Assembly: GCA_949358305.1 (NCBI GenBank)
Contig: OX442316.1
Location: 2,728,001 to 2,792,000, forward strand
Source of the DNA: Strigamia acuminata
Lineage: Eukaryota > Arthropoda > Chilopoda > Geophilomorpha > Linotaeniidae
Reading direction: 5' to 3'
Length of the DNA: 64,000 bases
Position numbers and translations under genes: made by a program. The stretch's first letter is position 1, and each line of letters begins with the position of its first letter. Below are positions 10,563 to 20,923 of this stretch, one piece after another. The notes under the pieces were generated by a model that was given only the letters and a program-made list of their open reading frames with translations, did not search any database and was not told the origin of the DNA.

Positions 10563-13500
10563 CTATTTGTCAATTACAAAGATGTATTCGCATAGCGCGT
10601 TCAATCTGGATTTAGCTAACCACTTCGTCAGAATATCCGCGACATTTAATTCGCCGGAAACATGCTCGATCAAAAACGTTCCTTTCTCAAACCAATCTCT
10701 AACGAAATGGAGCTTCACGTCTATATGTTTATTTGCCCTGTTCTCGATCCTATTCTTACAGTATTGGATAGCCGGCTGGCTATCCGCAAAAACACAGGGC
10801 GTATTTCGCTCGAGACGAAACATTATCTTCGCGTCGTAAAGGCGCTCGAGCCAAATAACTTCTTTCACCCCATCGACCACGGCGAGAAATTCGCTCTCCA
10901 TGATCGACAGGGAGGTCATCGATTGTTTGTGGCAATTCCACGAGATGGGAATGCCACCCATATAGACAATATGTCCCCCAAAGCTTCGTCGTCTGTCTTG
11001 ATCCAGGGCAAACGACGCGTCGGTGTAAACTGTCAAATTCTCGTTTTTACAGTTCGATAAGTTAATCGAATAATTCGACGTGGTGGCCAAATATCGCAGG
11101 ACCTGCAGTAACATATTGACATGGCGCGTCGAATGCGTCTCGTTATACTGGGAAAGCACTATTACTGAAAACAGTATGTCGGGTCTGGTTCGGCTGGCGA
11201 TGAACAACAGACTTCCGACCAGAGATCTGTACGGGAATGAGGTGTCGGCTTTTTCCCCGGTTCTTACACCTTGAATCATGGTTCCCGGGGTTACTGGAAC
11301 CTTTACTCGATGGCACGAGTCAATCCCGTACGCTTTACAAAGCTTTTCAATATATTTCCGTTGGTGGATTTTAATCATGCCCCCGGACCTATCAAACTCA
11401 ATTCCTAAAAGTAAAGTTACGGGCCCCAGACTCACTACTTCAAACGATTCCCGTAACCACTTCAAGACGCATTGTTCCACATAGTCATCCTTGGAAAACA
11501 ACACGATATCGTCCACGTAAAAGATGACTATTGCATCGTTGTCTAGGGCATAGACACAGTTTAAACCCAACAACGGTTGAAAGCCCAATTCAAGTAGTCG
11601 TATGTGGAGGACCTGGTACCACATACGACCGGACTGGTGTAATCCATAAAGTGCTTTTAAAAGCATCCAGCATTTATGCTTATTATGGGCGGTACGATAT
11701 CCCTTAGGGATCTCCATGTACTGTACCGTATCGAGGTCCCCGTAAAGGTACGCGGCCTTGATATCCAGGTGTAAATCCCGCCATCCCTTGAGTATCACCA
11801 AAGTGCAAAAGAACACTATCACTAGCACAAAGTTGACGACGGGGGAGAACACCTCCGTAAAGTCAACTCCGGGCTTTTGCTTAAAGCCCTGTGCGACGAG
11901 TCGGGCTCGGTAGCGTTGGATAACACCCGTGTGGTCGCGCTTCATTTTGTATATCCATTTCGATCCCAAGAGAGTCGTACCCTCGTCTAAAGTTGTTTTG
12001 TCAACTTCCTTGTAAACCGTTCTTTCATCGAACACATCAATCTCCTCTCTCATGGCTTTTATCCAATCAGGACGCTTGATGTGGTACATGGCTTCTTCGT
12101 AGGTTTCTGGCTCGACGGCACAGAAACCTGCAAACCCTAACGGTTCACCGTCCCCCTCTAATGTCTTAAAGTCAAATAAGGTCGCATCATATGCGTACCC
12201 TTCTTCATCGCACCACCGTGCGATATCAACTCGACTTCTTATCTTATCCTTTAAGGGCGTGATGTAAACAACATCTATTTGTCCCGCCGTCGCTCCGTCT
12301 TTACGGACGGATGCGCGTCGTTCCCATTCCGCCATGTTTAACGGCAGTAGTTCCGGATGTAACATCACGTTCCCTTGCTTTTTCCTTGATCGTGATCCAC
12401 GCCGTGTTTGAATCCCAGGAGGAATTTCAGGTTCCCCATCATTGTCAGGATAGATGTTGAAGTAATTCCCATCATCCCCCTTCGCCCCACCAATTTCTTC
12501 AACAGGCTCATCCCCTGTATCCCCGTCCCCAAGAATGGGGTTCCCCTCAACGGGCATGAGTGGGGGTTGCTGAGCTGCCTGTTTAGCGACTGGCCTCAAT
12601 TCAGGTCTCAGAGTAGGCTTTGGGGTCGTGGGCAATGCGGGTTTCACTTTCTGCTGCGGAGCAGGTTGTGGAACCTCCTGTATCGCAGGAGGGGGTTCCG
12701 GGGTTTCCGCCGGAATTGGGTCACCGACAACACTGTCGTCGTCAGAAAATGACCCATTGAACGAGTCCGAACTCGAAGTATCAAAGTCATTCTCCAATTC
12801 AGGCGACGTAACCGTCCCTAATTCAAACCAGAAATTGTTTTCAAAAATTTTGACGTGTTTAGACAAAAACACCTGATTTTTATTCGGATCCCAAATTCTA
12901 TAGCCGCGTGTAGAAGCGGCGTATCCAATTAATGCCCCAGCCCATGCCCTGTCTTGTAATTTCCCACCCCGAGTCTGAGATGGGATATGGACATAAGTCA
13001 ATGAGCCAATGCACTTGACATGGCGAAGGGACAATTTCTTATTATAAAACACAGAATAAGGTGTTTTCCCACCAATTCCCGTATGTGGAAAACGGTTTTT
13101 CAGATATACAACTGAAACGGCAAGCTCTGCCCATAAAGTGGCGGGAAATTTATTCTCAAAAAGAAGTGCCCGAGTACCATTAAGAATGGTACGGTTCGTC
13201 CGTTCGGCGACCGAATTCATTTCTGGGCTGTATGCATTAGTCCTCATACACTTAAGCCCAATTGTCGCCACATAATCGTCCCATTGTCTAGATATGAACT
13301 CCCCTCCATTATCAGTTTTTATAGCCTTTACCTTCTTAGAGGTCGTTCGCTCAACTTCAAGTAGCCACCGCTTGAAATGTCCTAAAACGTCACTTTTCCG
13401 TTTCATGATAATTATCCACATAAAGCGGGAAAAATCATCAATGAGAATGAGATAATAGTACGCCCCACCCAATGTTTGAACTGGCGCGGGGCCCCACACG

Positions 13501-14801
13501 TCTAAGTGCACTATTTCCAAAATACTTTTTGTCGTAATTCCAATTATTGGGGGAAAACTAGCACGTGTACTCTTCGCCCTGGCGCAAAAGTCACACGTCG
13601 ACAACTCCTTATTCGAGAGTTTCAGCCCAAAAACATCAGTTGACTTTTCTAACCCCGCAATTCCCTTTGCATTTAAATGCCCTAGGCGGGAGTGCCAAAT
13701 GTCCATCGTTTGAGCCTTATCTTTCTTGTCAAAAGTTTTAACCCCATCAGTAGAATTGTTCCCATTCTCTGCTTTGTCTGCATTGTTCTGCACAATTGAA
13801 CTTGCCTCCTTAGAGGCATTGGCAATCTTTGCCTTAATTTTATTCGAAACATTCGCTTGCGCATTAGTCGTAACATTCGCAGGCGCGTTGTTCGCAACAC
13901 TCGCTTGCCCCTTTATCGCTTGTGCAGGTTTCCCTGACTCACTCGAATTTTGGGTTAATGCGTCCTTAAAACTAGGGTATGTTAGTATCGAATTTACAAC
14001 TTCATCGCCTTTTATAAGCGGACTAGAAGACACTGTCGCAGCCTGTTGCGCAGGTAATGCGGCAGTGTTCACAGGAGAAATACGACAATTGACCTTATAC
14101 ATCCGATCACTCGTGCGTTCCGCAGTGATGGAAGGGTCATCAATTTTGTCGTTATAAATAACCATTTTGCCATTTTTAATCATGGTCGTTGCCCCAGCTT
14201 CATCCGTGCGACCCAACGAAATCAAATTCTTCCTAAAGTTGGGTGCATAAAATACATTATGCAATGTAATTGCACGGGTGCGGGTTCCATAAATCGATGT
14301 CAACGTCACATTTCCTATTCCTTCGATTCTCGACTTTCCTTCTCCCTGTTGCACGTGGCCAGTTAATGGCTTGAAGTCGGAGAACCAGTCTTTGTTGAAG
14401 GAGAAATGGTCCGTCGCCCCTGTGTCGACGTACCATTGCGAATCATAATTCGCGTGAGACACGTGGGAAGCCGGCACAGGGGGTTGTTGTTGAAGCCAAA
14501 TTGCCGCGGAGTAATAAGAGACTGGAGAGTCGCTGAATATGTCAGCCTGTGTGACAGCGGCCTTTTGCTGGCCCCTTCCACGTCCCTTGCCCCGTGGATT
14601 GCCTCTAAATTGTCCAGTTTGGTTGCCTTTCGGTTGGAATTGCTGTTTCGGCGGAGTAGGGCATTCACGGGCGAAGTGGCCCGTCCCACCGCAAGTAAAA
14701 CAGATGCGTGTGCCGCCGGGTGCATTTCCACCACGTCCGCGTTGTCTTCCGCCTTGGTTAAAGAAGGCACCAGTGTTCTCCAATGGCGCCTTGGAAGGCA
14801 C
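10563..14801 (-). CDS. Copia-1 Gag C-terminus and Pol (PR-IN-RT-RNase H)
   Basis: An open frame of 1412 codons. In order: a CCHC zinc knuckle (CFTCGGTGHFARECP, residues about 34-48); aspartic protease around DTGATDHF (about 127); integrase with the HHCC zinc finger (H...H then CDFCARAK) and a DDE core including DNGGEF; reverse transcriptase with FYVDDIVLF; RNase H with YTDASFA and ending near a VADILTK motif. This Ty1/copia order (integrase before RT) is diagnostic. The first codons follow an in-frame stop at 14943, so the true polyprotein begins upstream in gag (to 15452). Apart from that stop the enzyme domains look complete. Confidence 0.95.
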   Translation of the reverse strand: MPSKAPLENTGAFFNQGGRQRGRGGNAPGGTRICFTCGGTGHFARECPTPPKQQFQPKGNQTGQFRGNPRGKGRGRGQQKAAVTQADIFSDSPVSYYSAAIWLQQQPPVPASHVSHANYDSQWYVDTGATDHFSFNKDWFSDFKPLTGHVQQGEGKSRIEGIGNVTLTSIYGTRTRAITLHNVFYAPNFRKNLISLGRTDEAGATTMIKNGKMVIYNDKIDDPSITAERTSDRMYKVNCRISPVNTAALPAQQAATVSSSPLIKGDEVVNSILTYPSFKDALTQNSSESGKPAQAIKGQASVANNAPANVTTNAQANVSNKIKAKIANASKEASSIVQNNADKAENGNNSTDGVKTFDKKDKAQTMDIWHSRLGHLNAKGIAGLEKSTDVFGLKLSNKELSTCDFCARAKSTRASFPPIIGITTKSILEIVHLDVWGPAPVQTLGGAYYYLILIDDFSRFMWIIIMKRKSDVLGHFKRWLLEVERTTSKKVKAIKTDNGGEFISRQWDDYVATIGLKCMRTNAYSPEMNSVAERTNRTILNGTRALLFENKFPATLWAELAVSVVYLKNRFPHTGIGGKTPYSVFYNKKLSLRHVKCIGSLTYVHIPSQTRGGKLQDRAWAGALIGYAASTRGYRIWDPNKNQVFLSKHVKIFENNFWFELGTVTSPELENDFDTSSSDSFNGSFSDDDSVVGDPIPAETPEPPPAIQEVPQPAPQQKVKPALPTTPKPTLRPELRPVAKQAAQQPPLMPVEGNPILGDGDTGDEPVEEIGGAKGDDGNYFNIYPDNDGEPEIPPGIQTRRGSRSRKKQGNVMLHPELLPLNMAEWERRASVRKDGATAGQIDVVYITPLKDKIRSRVDIARWCDEEGYAYDATLFDFKTLEGDGEPLGFAGFCAVEPETYEEAMYHIKRPDWIKAMREEIDVFDERTVYKEVDKTTLDEGTTLLGSKWIYKMKRDHTGVIQRYRARLVAQGFKQKPGVDFTEVFSPVVNFVLVIVFFCTLVILKGWRDLHLDIKAAYLYGDLDTVQYMEIPKGYRTAHNKHKCWMLLKALYGLHQSGRMWYQVLHIRLLELGFQPLLGLNCVYALDNDAIVIFYVDDIVLFSKDDYVEQCVLKWLRESFEVVSLGPVTLLLGIEFDRSGGMIKIHQRKYIEKLCKAYGIDSCHRVKVPVTPGTMIQGVRTGEKADTSFPYRSLVGSLLFIASRTRPDILFSVIVLSQYNETHSTRHVNMLLQVLRYLATTSNYSINLSNCKNENLTVYTDASFALDQDRRRSFGGHIVYMGGIPISWNCHKQSMTSLSIMESEFLAVVDGVKEVIWLERLYDAKIMFRLERNTPCVFADSQPAIQYCKNRIENRANKHIDVKLHFVRDWFEKGTFLIEHVSGELNVADILTKWLAKSRLNALCEYIFVIDK

Positions 14802-14942
14802 GCCAAACTCGTCGGTTGTTACATGTAGGCGGTTGTATTCGCCTACCAGGCGTTCCTTGACCGCTGCTGCCGTGAACTCTGTGTCACCCCAGTGATAAAC
14901 CGTCTGCTTGACCGGTTCGTATTGGGGTGGCAGTAGGTCAAG

Positions 14943-15452
14943 TTATTGAAAGGCGTGAAACTCATCAGAAATTTGAATCTTGACATCTGCAAGCTGTACT
15001 ACTTTCCGATCAACACGTGCGGTGAAAACAAACATCTCTTCGTTTTCATGCAACCGCATGTCTAAAAATTCCCTGCGAAGACGGGCTTTACGTGCCCGGG
15101 TCGTGGGCTGGTAGGCAGCTTTCAGTGCCTCCCACACTTCTTTAGCAGTGGCCTGGGCAACCGCCACGACCTGTTGGGCCTCGCCGCAAGCCAAACAAAT
15201 GGTGGAGCGGGCCCTTTCTTCGCCTTTCTCAAAATCCCTTGTCTCTCGAAACGGTGATCCGGCCGGCGGCTCTTTTGTCTTGCCGGTCACGTGGCCCCAA
15301 ACACCGTACGATTGGAGGAGGAGCTGTACCTGTACGCTCCAGGTCGGATAGTTGGTTCCGTCCAACTTTTTCACGTCCTTGTAATCATCATGGCGGTCGT
15401 AGGACGCCATTTCGGGAAATTTGCGACGAAATTTAGTGAAGAACCGAAGCAC
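14943..15452 (-). CDS. Copia-1 Gag N-terminal part, ended by in-frame TAA
   Basis: 169 codons. The N-terminal gag motif LDGTNYPTWSVQVQ (UBN2/copia gag family) is clear. The likely start is the second methionine (MASYDRHDD, at about 15410), with the upstream 14 codons optional. The TAA at 14943-14945 lies in the same frame as the Pol frame, and the 47 codons between them continue recognisable gag. It is therefore a nonsense substitution or, less likely, a read-through site. Copia gag and pol normally form one frame. Confidence 0.85.
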   Translation of the reverse strand: MLRFFTKFRRKFPEMASYDRHDDYKDVKKLDGTNYPTWSVQVQLLLQSYGVWGHVTGKTKEPPAGSPFRETRDFEKGEERARSTICLACGEAQQVVAVAQATAKEVWEALKAAYQPTTRARKARLRREFLDMRLHENEEMFVFTARVDRKVVQLADVKIQISDEFHAFQ

Positions 15453-16525
15453 AAGTCACACAAACCACGTAAATTCGTCGCACGGATGCAGAATTCCCCC
15501 AAAAGTGAAGGCGAATAATGCACACAACCCGGGGAATCTCAATAAGTGAGATTGAAAAACCTTGACTAGCAATCCCCCAACTCTTCCGTTCGCGCCTCCT
15601 GGGGCCCGCGGGATGGTTGGGTGGCCGTGGATAAGCCTAGCCAAGAATACAGTGCTACGTGCCCGACTGGACGTAGGGTAGCACCGATTCTAACAGGGGA
15701 CCACAACAAAACCTTAAAACTAACAGAGTTTCACGACAGTAAATTATATTACACTTTTTGATGTGAAGCTGGTAAAGTTGCGGCGAATTGCGGGTGCAAA
15801 GCGTCGCAATAACGTCCTTCGAGGACGAAACGTTGCTCCCACGTCGTCGTACGCACGGAAAATGGGCTGTCGTGCCGTCCGCGTGCACACTTCCGTGCGA
15901 TCGCGGGAAAATCAACGTCGCGCTCGTCCGCGCCTTCGTGAGACGGACTCCGGGGTTCGAAACACGGAAAATAACGCCTGCACACACGCTTAACGTGTGC
16001 AGGACTTCTCGGTGACCGCAGACTTCTCTGCGTGTTGCAAAAATCGTCGGTCGCGACGATTTATCCAAAAAGAAAATGGCCGCCGTCGCGAAAATCTTCG
16101 ATGACGACGTCCAAACGTGCTTATTTCGCACGGAAATCGACAATAAATGTTCCTACCGTCGAAAAAGATCCTGTTGTGGGTGTAATTGACCACACAACAC
16201 TGCTGAAAAATCCCACGAAGCGCTGGCACTTGCAGCCACTCGTAGAATACACAAAACACAAATTTCGACCGTCGTTTATTTCCACGACGTCGAAACGACG
16301 AAAAATACCGATTTTCGTGACGAAAACGTATCCAAATGTTCCGCTGATGGCGAGGAATCCTCCGCACACGTTGTGGCGACGATTCCACGTAGAAATCCGC
16401 ACCGAAAACTCGTTTTTACGACGAGCTGGGCGGGCGCACACTCGGCGACTTCTCGTAGTCGCAAAATGGCCGTTTCTTCTCCAAAAACGTCGTTGCCAGA
16501 TCGTTTTTACCTTCTGCTACCACTT
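15453..16525 (-). other. Copia-1 leader and primer-binding site
   Basis: About 1.07 kb between the 5' LTR and gag. The primer-binding site is at 16512-16522. The rest has only fragmentary open frames and is GC-rich in parts. It is likely the untranslated leader with packaging signals; no gene recognised. Confidence 0.6.
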
Positions 16526-16991
16526 TGAAGAGTTGCAATGGCCTGTGCGCTGTCGAAATAACTCGGAAACATCATTTTGGCTGGGCGGATAAATCGGACA
16601 CGCGTCCGCCATCTTTTATTACAAAAGTATGTATCTTACATAAAAACCCGGTTTGAGGCTAATCGCCCTCGATCTCAAACACAATGAAATCATAGAACAA
16701 ATCATTGTTTCAATACACTGACTTGTTCTTTACAGAAAGACAAAACTAATGGATAAAACAAACAGAACAACATAAACAATAAGTGCTCATTTGAGCAGAT
16801 GACAGGTTGTGTGTGTTGTCACGTAATAGGAGTCGGTTGCGGTACAAAACCAGCATTGGGATTAAAAATCAGAATCAACCGACTGCGATACGGGACATCA
16901 ACATGGCAACACACTGATTGCATTTATCCACAATATGCAATCCGATAATCTACGCGGATGCGAGGACAAACAGGAAAACGTCAACCTAACA
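16526..16991 (-). repeat. Copia-1 5' LTR
   Basis: 466 bp, partner of 10080-10545; followed by the target duplication ACTTT at 16992-16996. It ends about 410 bp upstream of the importin copy B start codon. Confidence 0.95.
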
Positions 16992-17399
16992 ACTTTGACT
17001 TTTGAGAGACTTTAATTTCCCTTTTGTTTGAATTTTGCTTACAAGTTGGTTTTTATAGCTGGAGCCATTCCAACAGTCGGTATACTCTAATGCGCCTCAT
17101 TGCATCGTGAATTTGAAAATAAAATAATTTAATCATGTCACATTTTGAGTTAGGTATTGGTCTAATACAACATTACGTAACAATCTTGAATCGAGGAATA
17201 ACTTAACAATACATAATCCCTAGCAATCCAATACTAGGGAATCGCTTACAAACGTTTTCAGTAAAAAGATGTCTTTTATTTTCTTTTGAATCCAGGAGTT
17301 AAGCTCCAATGAACTAAGCCAAAATTTAAAAGACCACAATATCTGAATGACAGAAGACAGAAGATTCCAGTGTATGTAATATATTTTCAGTATTCAGTT

Positions 17400-19416
17400 A
17401 TGAATGAAGAGACCGTGGACCTGAGAAAAAGTAAAAGTGTATTGAAACAAAGCAATGTGCCGGAAACAGACACCGACAAAGATGAAACTGCGCAAATTGA
17501 CACGACAGACGGAGACGAAGACTGGATCGACGAAGACGAAACTGACGAAGACGAAACTCACAAAGGTTTTAACGACCCCAGTTTGAAGAAGAAAGTTTTA
17601 AACGCGAGCAGTGATGAACCAGCCGTGCAATTGCGTGCTGTGCAAGATCTTAAAAAGCTTTTATGGAGTGGTAGAAAACCTCCTCTACAAGAAATAGACG
17701 ATTCGATTCAATCCGGAATACTCCCGATTTTAATTAATAGTTTAGAATGCAACGAAAAGTAAAACAAGTAAAATAAAATAAAATCTAATGAAACATGCTC
17801 GTTAAATTTAATTTCAATTCTAGTGGATCCCTTCAAATTCAATTCGATCCTACGTGGGCATTGACAAATATTGCAGGTGGCGCGTCGCAACAGACTCAAG
17901 TGGTCGTAAATGCAGGTACCGGTATTTCTAGTATAAAACGTGTTTTACCAACACATTTTGAATGATTTTGAATCCAATTCTCAATCTGTCTTAGGAGCGG
18001 TGCCACTATTCTTACACCTTTTATATTCTCCGCACCAGAATGTTAGCGAGCAAGCTGTTTGCGCACTAGCAAACATAACTGGAGATGGACCCGAGTTACG
18101 AAACTATGATCTTTCTTTGGATGTAGTTCAACCGTTAGTAGCCTTCGTACATTCCGAAATTCCCATTTCATTTCTACGCAACGTAACGTGTGTCATATCG
18201 AACTTGTGTCGCCACAAATATCCGAGCCCTCCTCCTCCTGCCAAAACTATAAACGAGATTCTTCCGGCCTTGTGCGTACTAATTCGTCATACCGATGTTA
18301 ATGTAACTAAAATTAACGATGTATTTATTTGTTTCTTTTTATTTTATTTTATTTTTATTCTCAGATTCTAGTAGACACTGTTTCGGCTTTGTCATATTTG
18401 ACCGATGAAGGTAATAAGCGTATTCAAATGGTCATAGACTGCGGTGTCGTTAAACACCTTGTACCACTCCTAAGTCATGAAAACGTCAAAGTAAAGGTAT
18501 TGGTAGCTTTTTTTTAAAACGAAAAATTGGTTAAACTTCGCTAAACCTTTGTAACTTTTTATTCCATTAGAAAGCGGCACTTCGGGCATTAGGAAACATT
18601 GTGACGGGTAGTGACGAACAGACGCAAGTTGTTTTAAATTGTAGCGCGCTGTCTCATTTTCCAACCCTGCTCACGCATCAGAGTTTGAAAATCAATAAGG
18701 TGAACAATTAAATGGAATACAATCAATGAATAAATATATTTTTGTTGATTTTGGTAGGAATCTCTGCGGTTTTTGTCGAATATTACTTCGGGAAATCAGC
18801 AACAAGTGCAGGCAGTTATTAATGCGAATCTGATTCCTTTAATAATTCATCATTTAGGAAAAGTGAGAGAGACAGTGATTTCCATTAGCGATGTAATTAA
18901 TGTGTTTGAAATGTTGGCAGGGAAATGTCCAAACACAACAGGAAGCCGCTTGGGCCATCCTCTACCTAACGACCAGTGGCAACCAAAACCAGATTGCATA
19001 TTTGGTAGAGGAAGAAGTGATACGGCCCTTCTGCAGTCTACTGAAATGTGAAGACGATGATGTGATTCAAGTTGTTTTGGACGGAATTATGAATATTCTC
19101 CGGAGAGCTGAACACCAATTAAAAGCGATTTGTACCACGATCGAAAACTGTGGCGGCAAGTTGCGAAGTTATAAAGTAGCAACTGAATGATTAACATTAC
19201 TTCGTTTTTAACAGGTTTGGACACAATAGAAGAACTACAGAATCATCAGGACGACGAAATATCTGGATTGTCGTACGAGATAATGGATCAATATTTCTCT
19301 GAAGAGGTGAGAACTATTTTTAAAATTTTGAAACCATAAAATTGATGTATTTTTTTTTTACAAATCGTCTGTAGACGGATGAGGATCCTGCTCTGATTTG
19401 GAATGCTGCTGACTAA
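17400..19416 (+). CDS. Importin-alpha-like copy B, intact short form (497 aa)
   Basis: Nuclear-import adaptor family (KPNA3/4-like). Nine exons: 17400-17758, 17824-17915, 17995-18302, 18365-18496, 18571-18699, 18758-18862, 18921-19155, 19215-19306, 19375-19416; all phases agree, giving 498 codons with the stop. Ten Armadillo repeats are expected; seen are [68 protein letters not shown] and [11 protein letters not shown]. The N-terminus starts at [12 protein letters not shown], the second half of the IBB domain, so the basic importin-beta-binding half is missing and an Asp/Glu-rich stretch follows. The tryptophan positions of the NLS groove are often changed (VCALAN, CVISNL, SALSYL, RFLSN). 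Intron 7 is GC-AG. An upstream IBB exon cannot be excluded, because an acceptor-like ttttcag precedes the ATG. NLS binding may be weakened. Confidence 0.9.
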
Positions 19417-19847
19417 GGGTTTCCGTTTGATCCGAGTTTAAGGATTCCAACCGACAGTTTCAAATTCTGATGTGCGCCTCATTTTGTAATGACGCTAAAA
19501 AAATTTAAAGTTTTTTTTATAAACAACCGTGAACAATACTGCGAGAAAATACATTTTTCTATTGAAAAGAAAAATTTCTGTAAAAATTGTAAAAATTGTA
19601 ATAATTGTAAAAATTGTAAAAATTGTAAAAATTGTAAAAATTGTAAAAATTCCTGTAAAAATTGTAAAAATTCCTGCAAAAATTCTAAAAGTTTATGTAA
19701 AAATTCTAAAAGTTCATGTAAAAAATATAAAAATTCCTGTAAAAATTATAAAAGTTCCTGTGTCACTTTAGGAAAATTCATTAACAATATTCAGTACCGG
19801 TATAATAAAATAATTATAAAATCTCACGTTTTTCTGTTTCTTCACAG
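19417..19847. repeat. Importin 3' flank and third 21-bp minisatellite block
   Basis: The importin 3' flank (tgatgtgcgcctcattttgtaatg) is followed by about nine short units of tgtaaaaattg type at 19565-19760, then the OATP intron tail. This shows the same order of parts as at 7316-7953. Confidence 0.8.
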
Positions 19848-20167
19848 ACTTCATCCCGTGTCCAATCGTTTTATCTGCTCTCGTTGATGACACTTGCGAT
19901 ATTTGGGGTAAACAATGTGGCCGCGCCGGTGCTTGTAATGAGTACAACATGGATTCACTTCGTGCAGTGCTGCACTTCATTCCCGCTGCTTTGATTGGCG
20001 TGTCTGCATTTTGGGACACGTTGTGCTGGTGGTTTTCCAAAAACAGACTAGAGTTGTTCCAAGACGACCACAAAGTTCAAGTGACAATCGTCAATTACGA
20101 CGTGGTTGGTTGTGATTTGGCACAAATTTGGATGTGCGGTGAAAGTTATTGTTACATTTTTAAATAA
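19848..20167 (+). pseudogene. Orphan OATP last exon, with altered C-terminus
   Basis: A third full copy of the OATP terminal exon, with acceptor. About 120 bp around the original stop is deleted, so the frame runs from VQVT into what was 3' flank (VNYDVVGCDLAQIWMCGES) and stops at 20167. No other OATP exons are nearby. Pseudo-exon, or a potential alternative terminal exon. Confidence 0.85.
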
Positions 20168-20280
20168 AGAGTAACTTACGGTGTTCTGAGCTCGGTTCAT
20201 CGGGTTTCAAACGACGGCCATTGTCGACGCTTGGCTCGGTATACCGGGCCGTTCGGCCCGTTCAGCCCTTTACCAGGTGC

Positions 20281-20400
20281 CCCGACAAGATGAAACTGCG
20301 CAAATTGACTCGACAGACGGAGACGAAAATGCGCAAGCAGACCTGACCGACGAAGATGAAACTGATTTTAACGACCTCAGTTTGGATACGCCACTGATAA
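20281..20400 (+). pseudogene. Importin exon-1 fragment (acidic region)
   Basis: Reads [20 protein letters not shown] then DETDFNDLSLDTP, matching the acidic N-terminal region of the importin copies, without the start codon or ARM repeats. A sequence block after it (ttacagaattgcaccaaacg) is shared with 29150-29170. It is a remnant of a further, mostly deleted array unit. Confidence 0.75.
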
Positions 20401-20484
20401 TTACATTACAGTATGCAGTGCAACGTGTAACGCAGAAAGGACAAGCTGTAAATTTACAGAATTGCACCAAACGGACCAACTCGT

Positions 20485-20492
20485 TGACGTCA
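20485..20492. promoter_or_regulatory. CRE-like palindrome upstream of importin copy C
   Basis: tgacgtca followed by ctttgac, within the conserved 5' block shared by the copies, 432 bp before the copy C ATG. The equivalent site in copy D is at 29184-29191. In copy A it is changed to caacgtca. Confidence 0.35.
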
Positions 20493-20923
20493 CTTTGACT
20501 ATTGAGAGACTTTAATTTCCCTTTTGTTTCAATTTTGATAATAAGTTGGTTTTTGTAGCTGGAGCCATTCCAACAGTCAGTATAGTCTAATGCGCCTCAT
20601 AGCATCGTGAATTTGAAAATAAAATAATTTAATCGTGTTCAATCAAGTCACATTTTCATAATCGTCAGAAAGGAGTTATGTCAAAGAGTTAGGTATTGGT
20701 CTAAATCAACATTACGTAACAATCTTGAATCGAGGAGTAACTTAACAATACATAATCCCTAGGCAATCGCTTGCAAACATTTTCAGTAAAACGACGTCGT
20801 TAATTTTCTTTTTAATCCAATGAACTAAGCCCAAATTTAGAAGTAACAACGTAGTATGTAATAGTAATAGTAATATACCTAGTAATATGGTAATAGTATG
20901 TAATATATTTTCATTATTCCGTT

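Larger units (their letters stand above)
10080..16991 (-). mobile_element. Ty1/copia retrotransposon (copia-1), full length
   Basis: 466-bp LTRs at 10080-10545 and 16526-16991, starting TGAAGAG and ending CTAACA, with at least one difference (near 10206 and 16652). A 5-bp target duplication ACTTT lies at 10075-10079 and 16992-16996. Read on the minus strand, the primer-binding site is at 16512-16522 (tggtagcaga, complementary to the 3' end of insect initiator tRNA-Met), and the polypurine tract lies just inside the left LTR (about 10546-10556). A leader of about 1 kb separates the PBS from gag. The element sits in the 5' flank of importin copy B. Confidence 0.97.
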
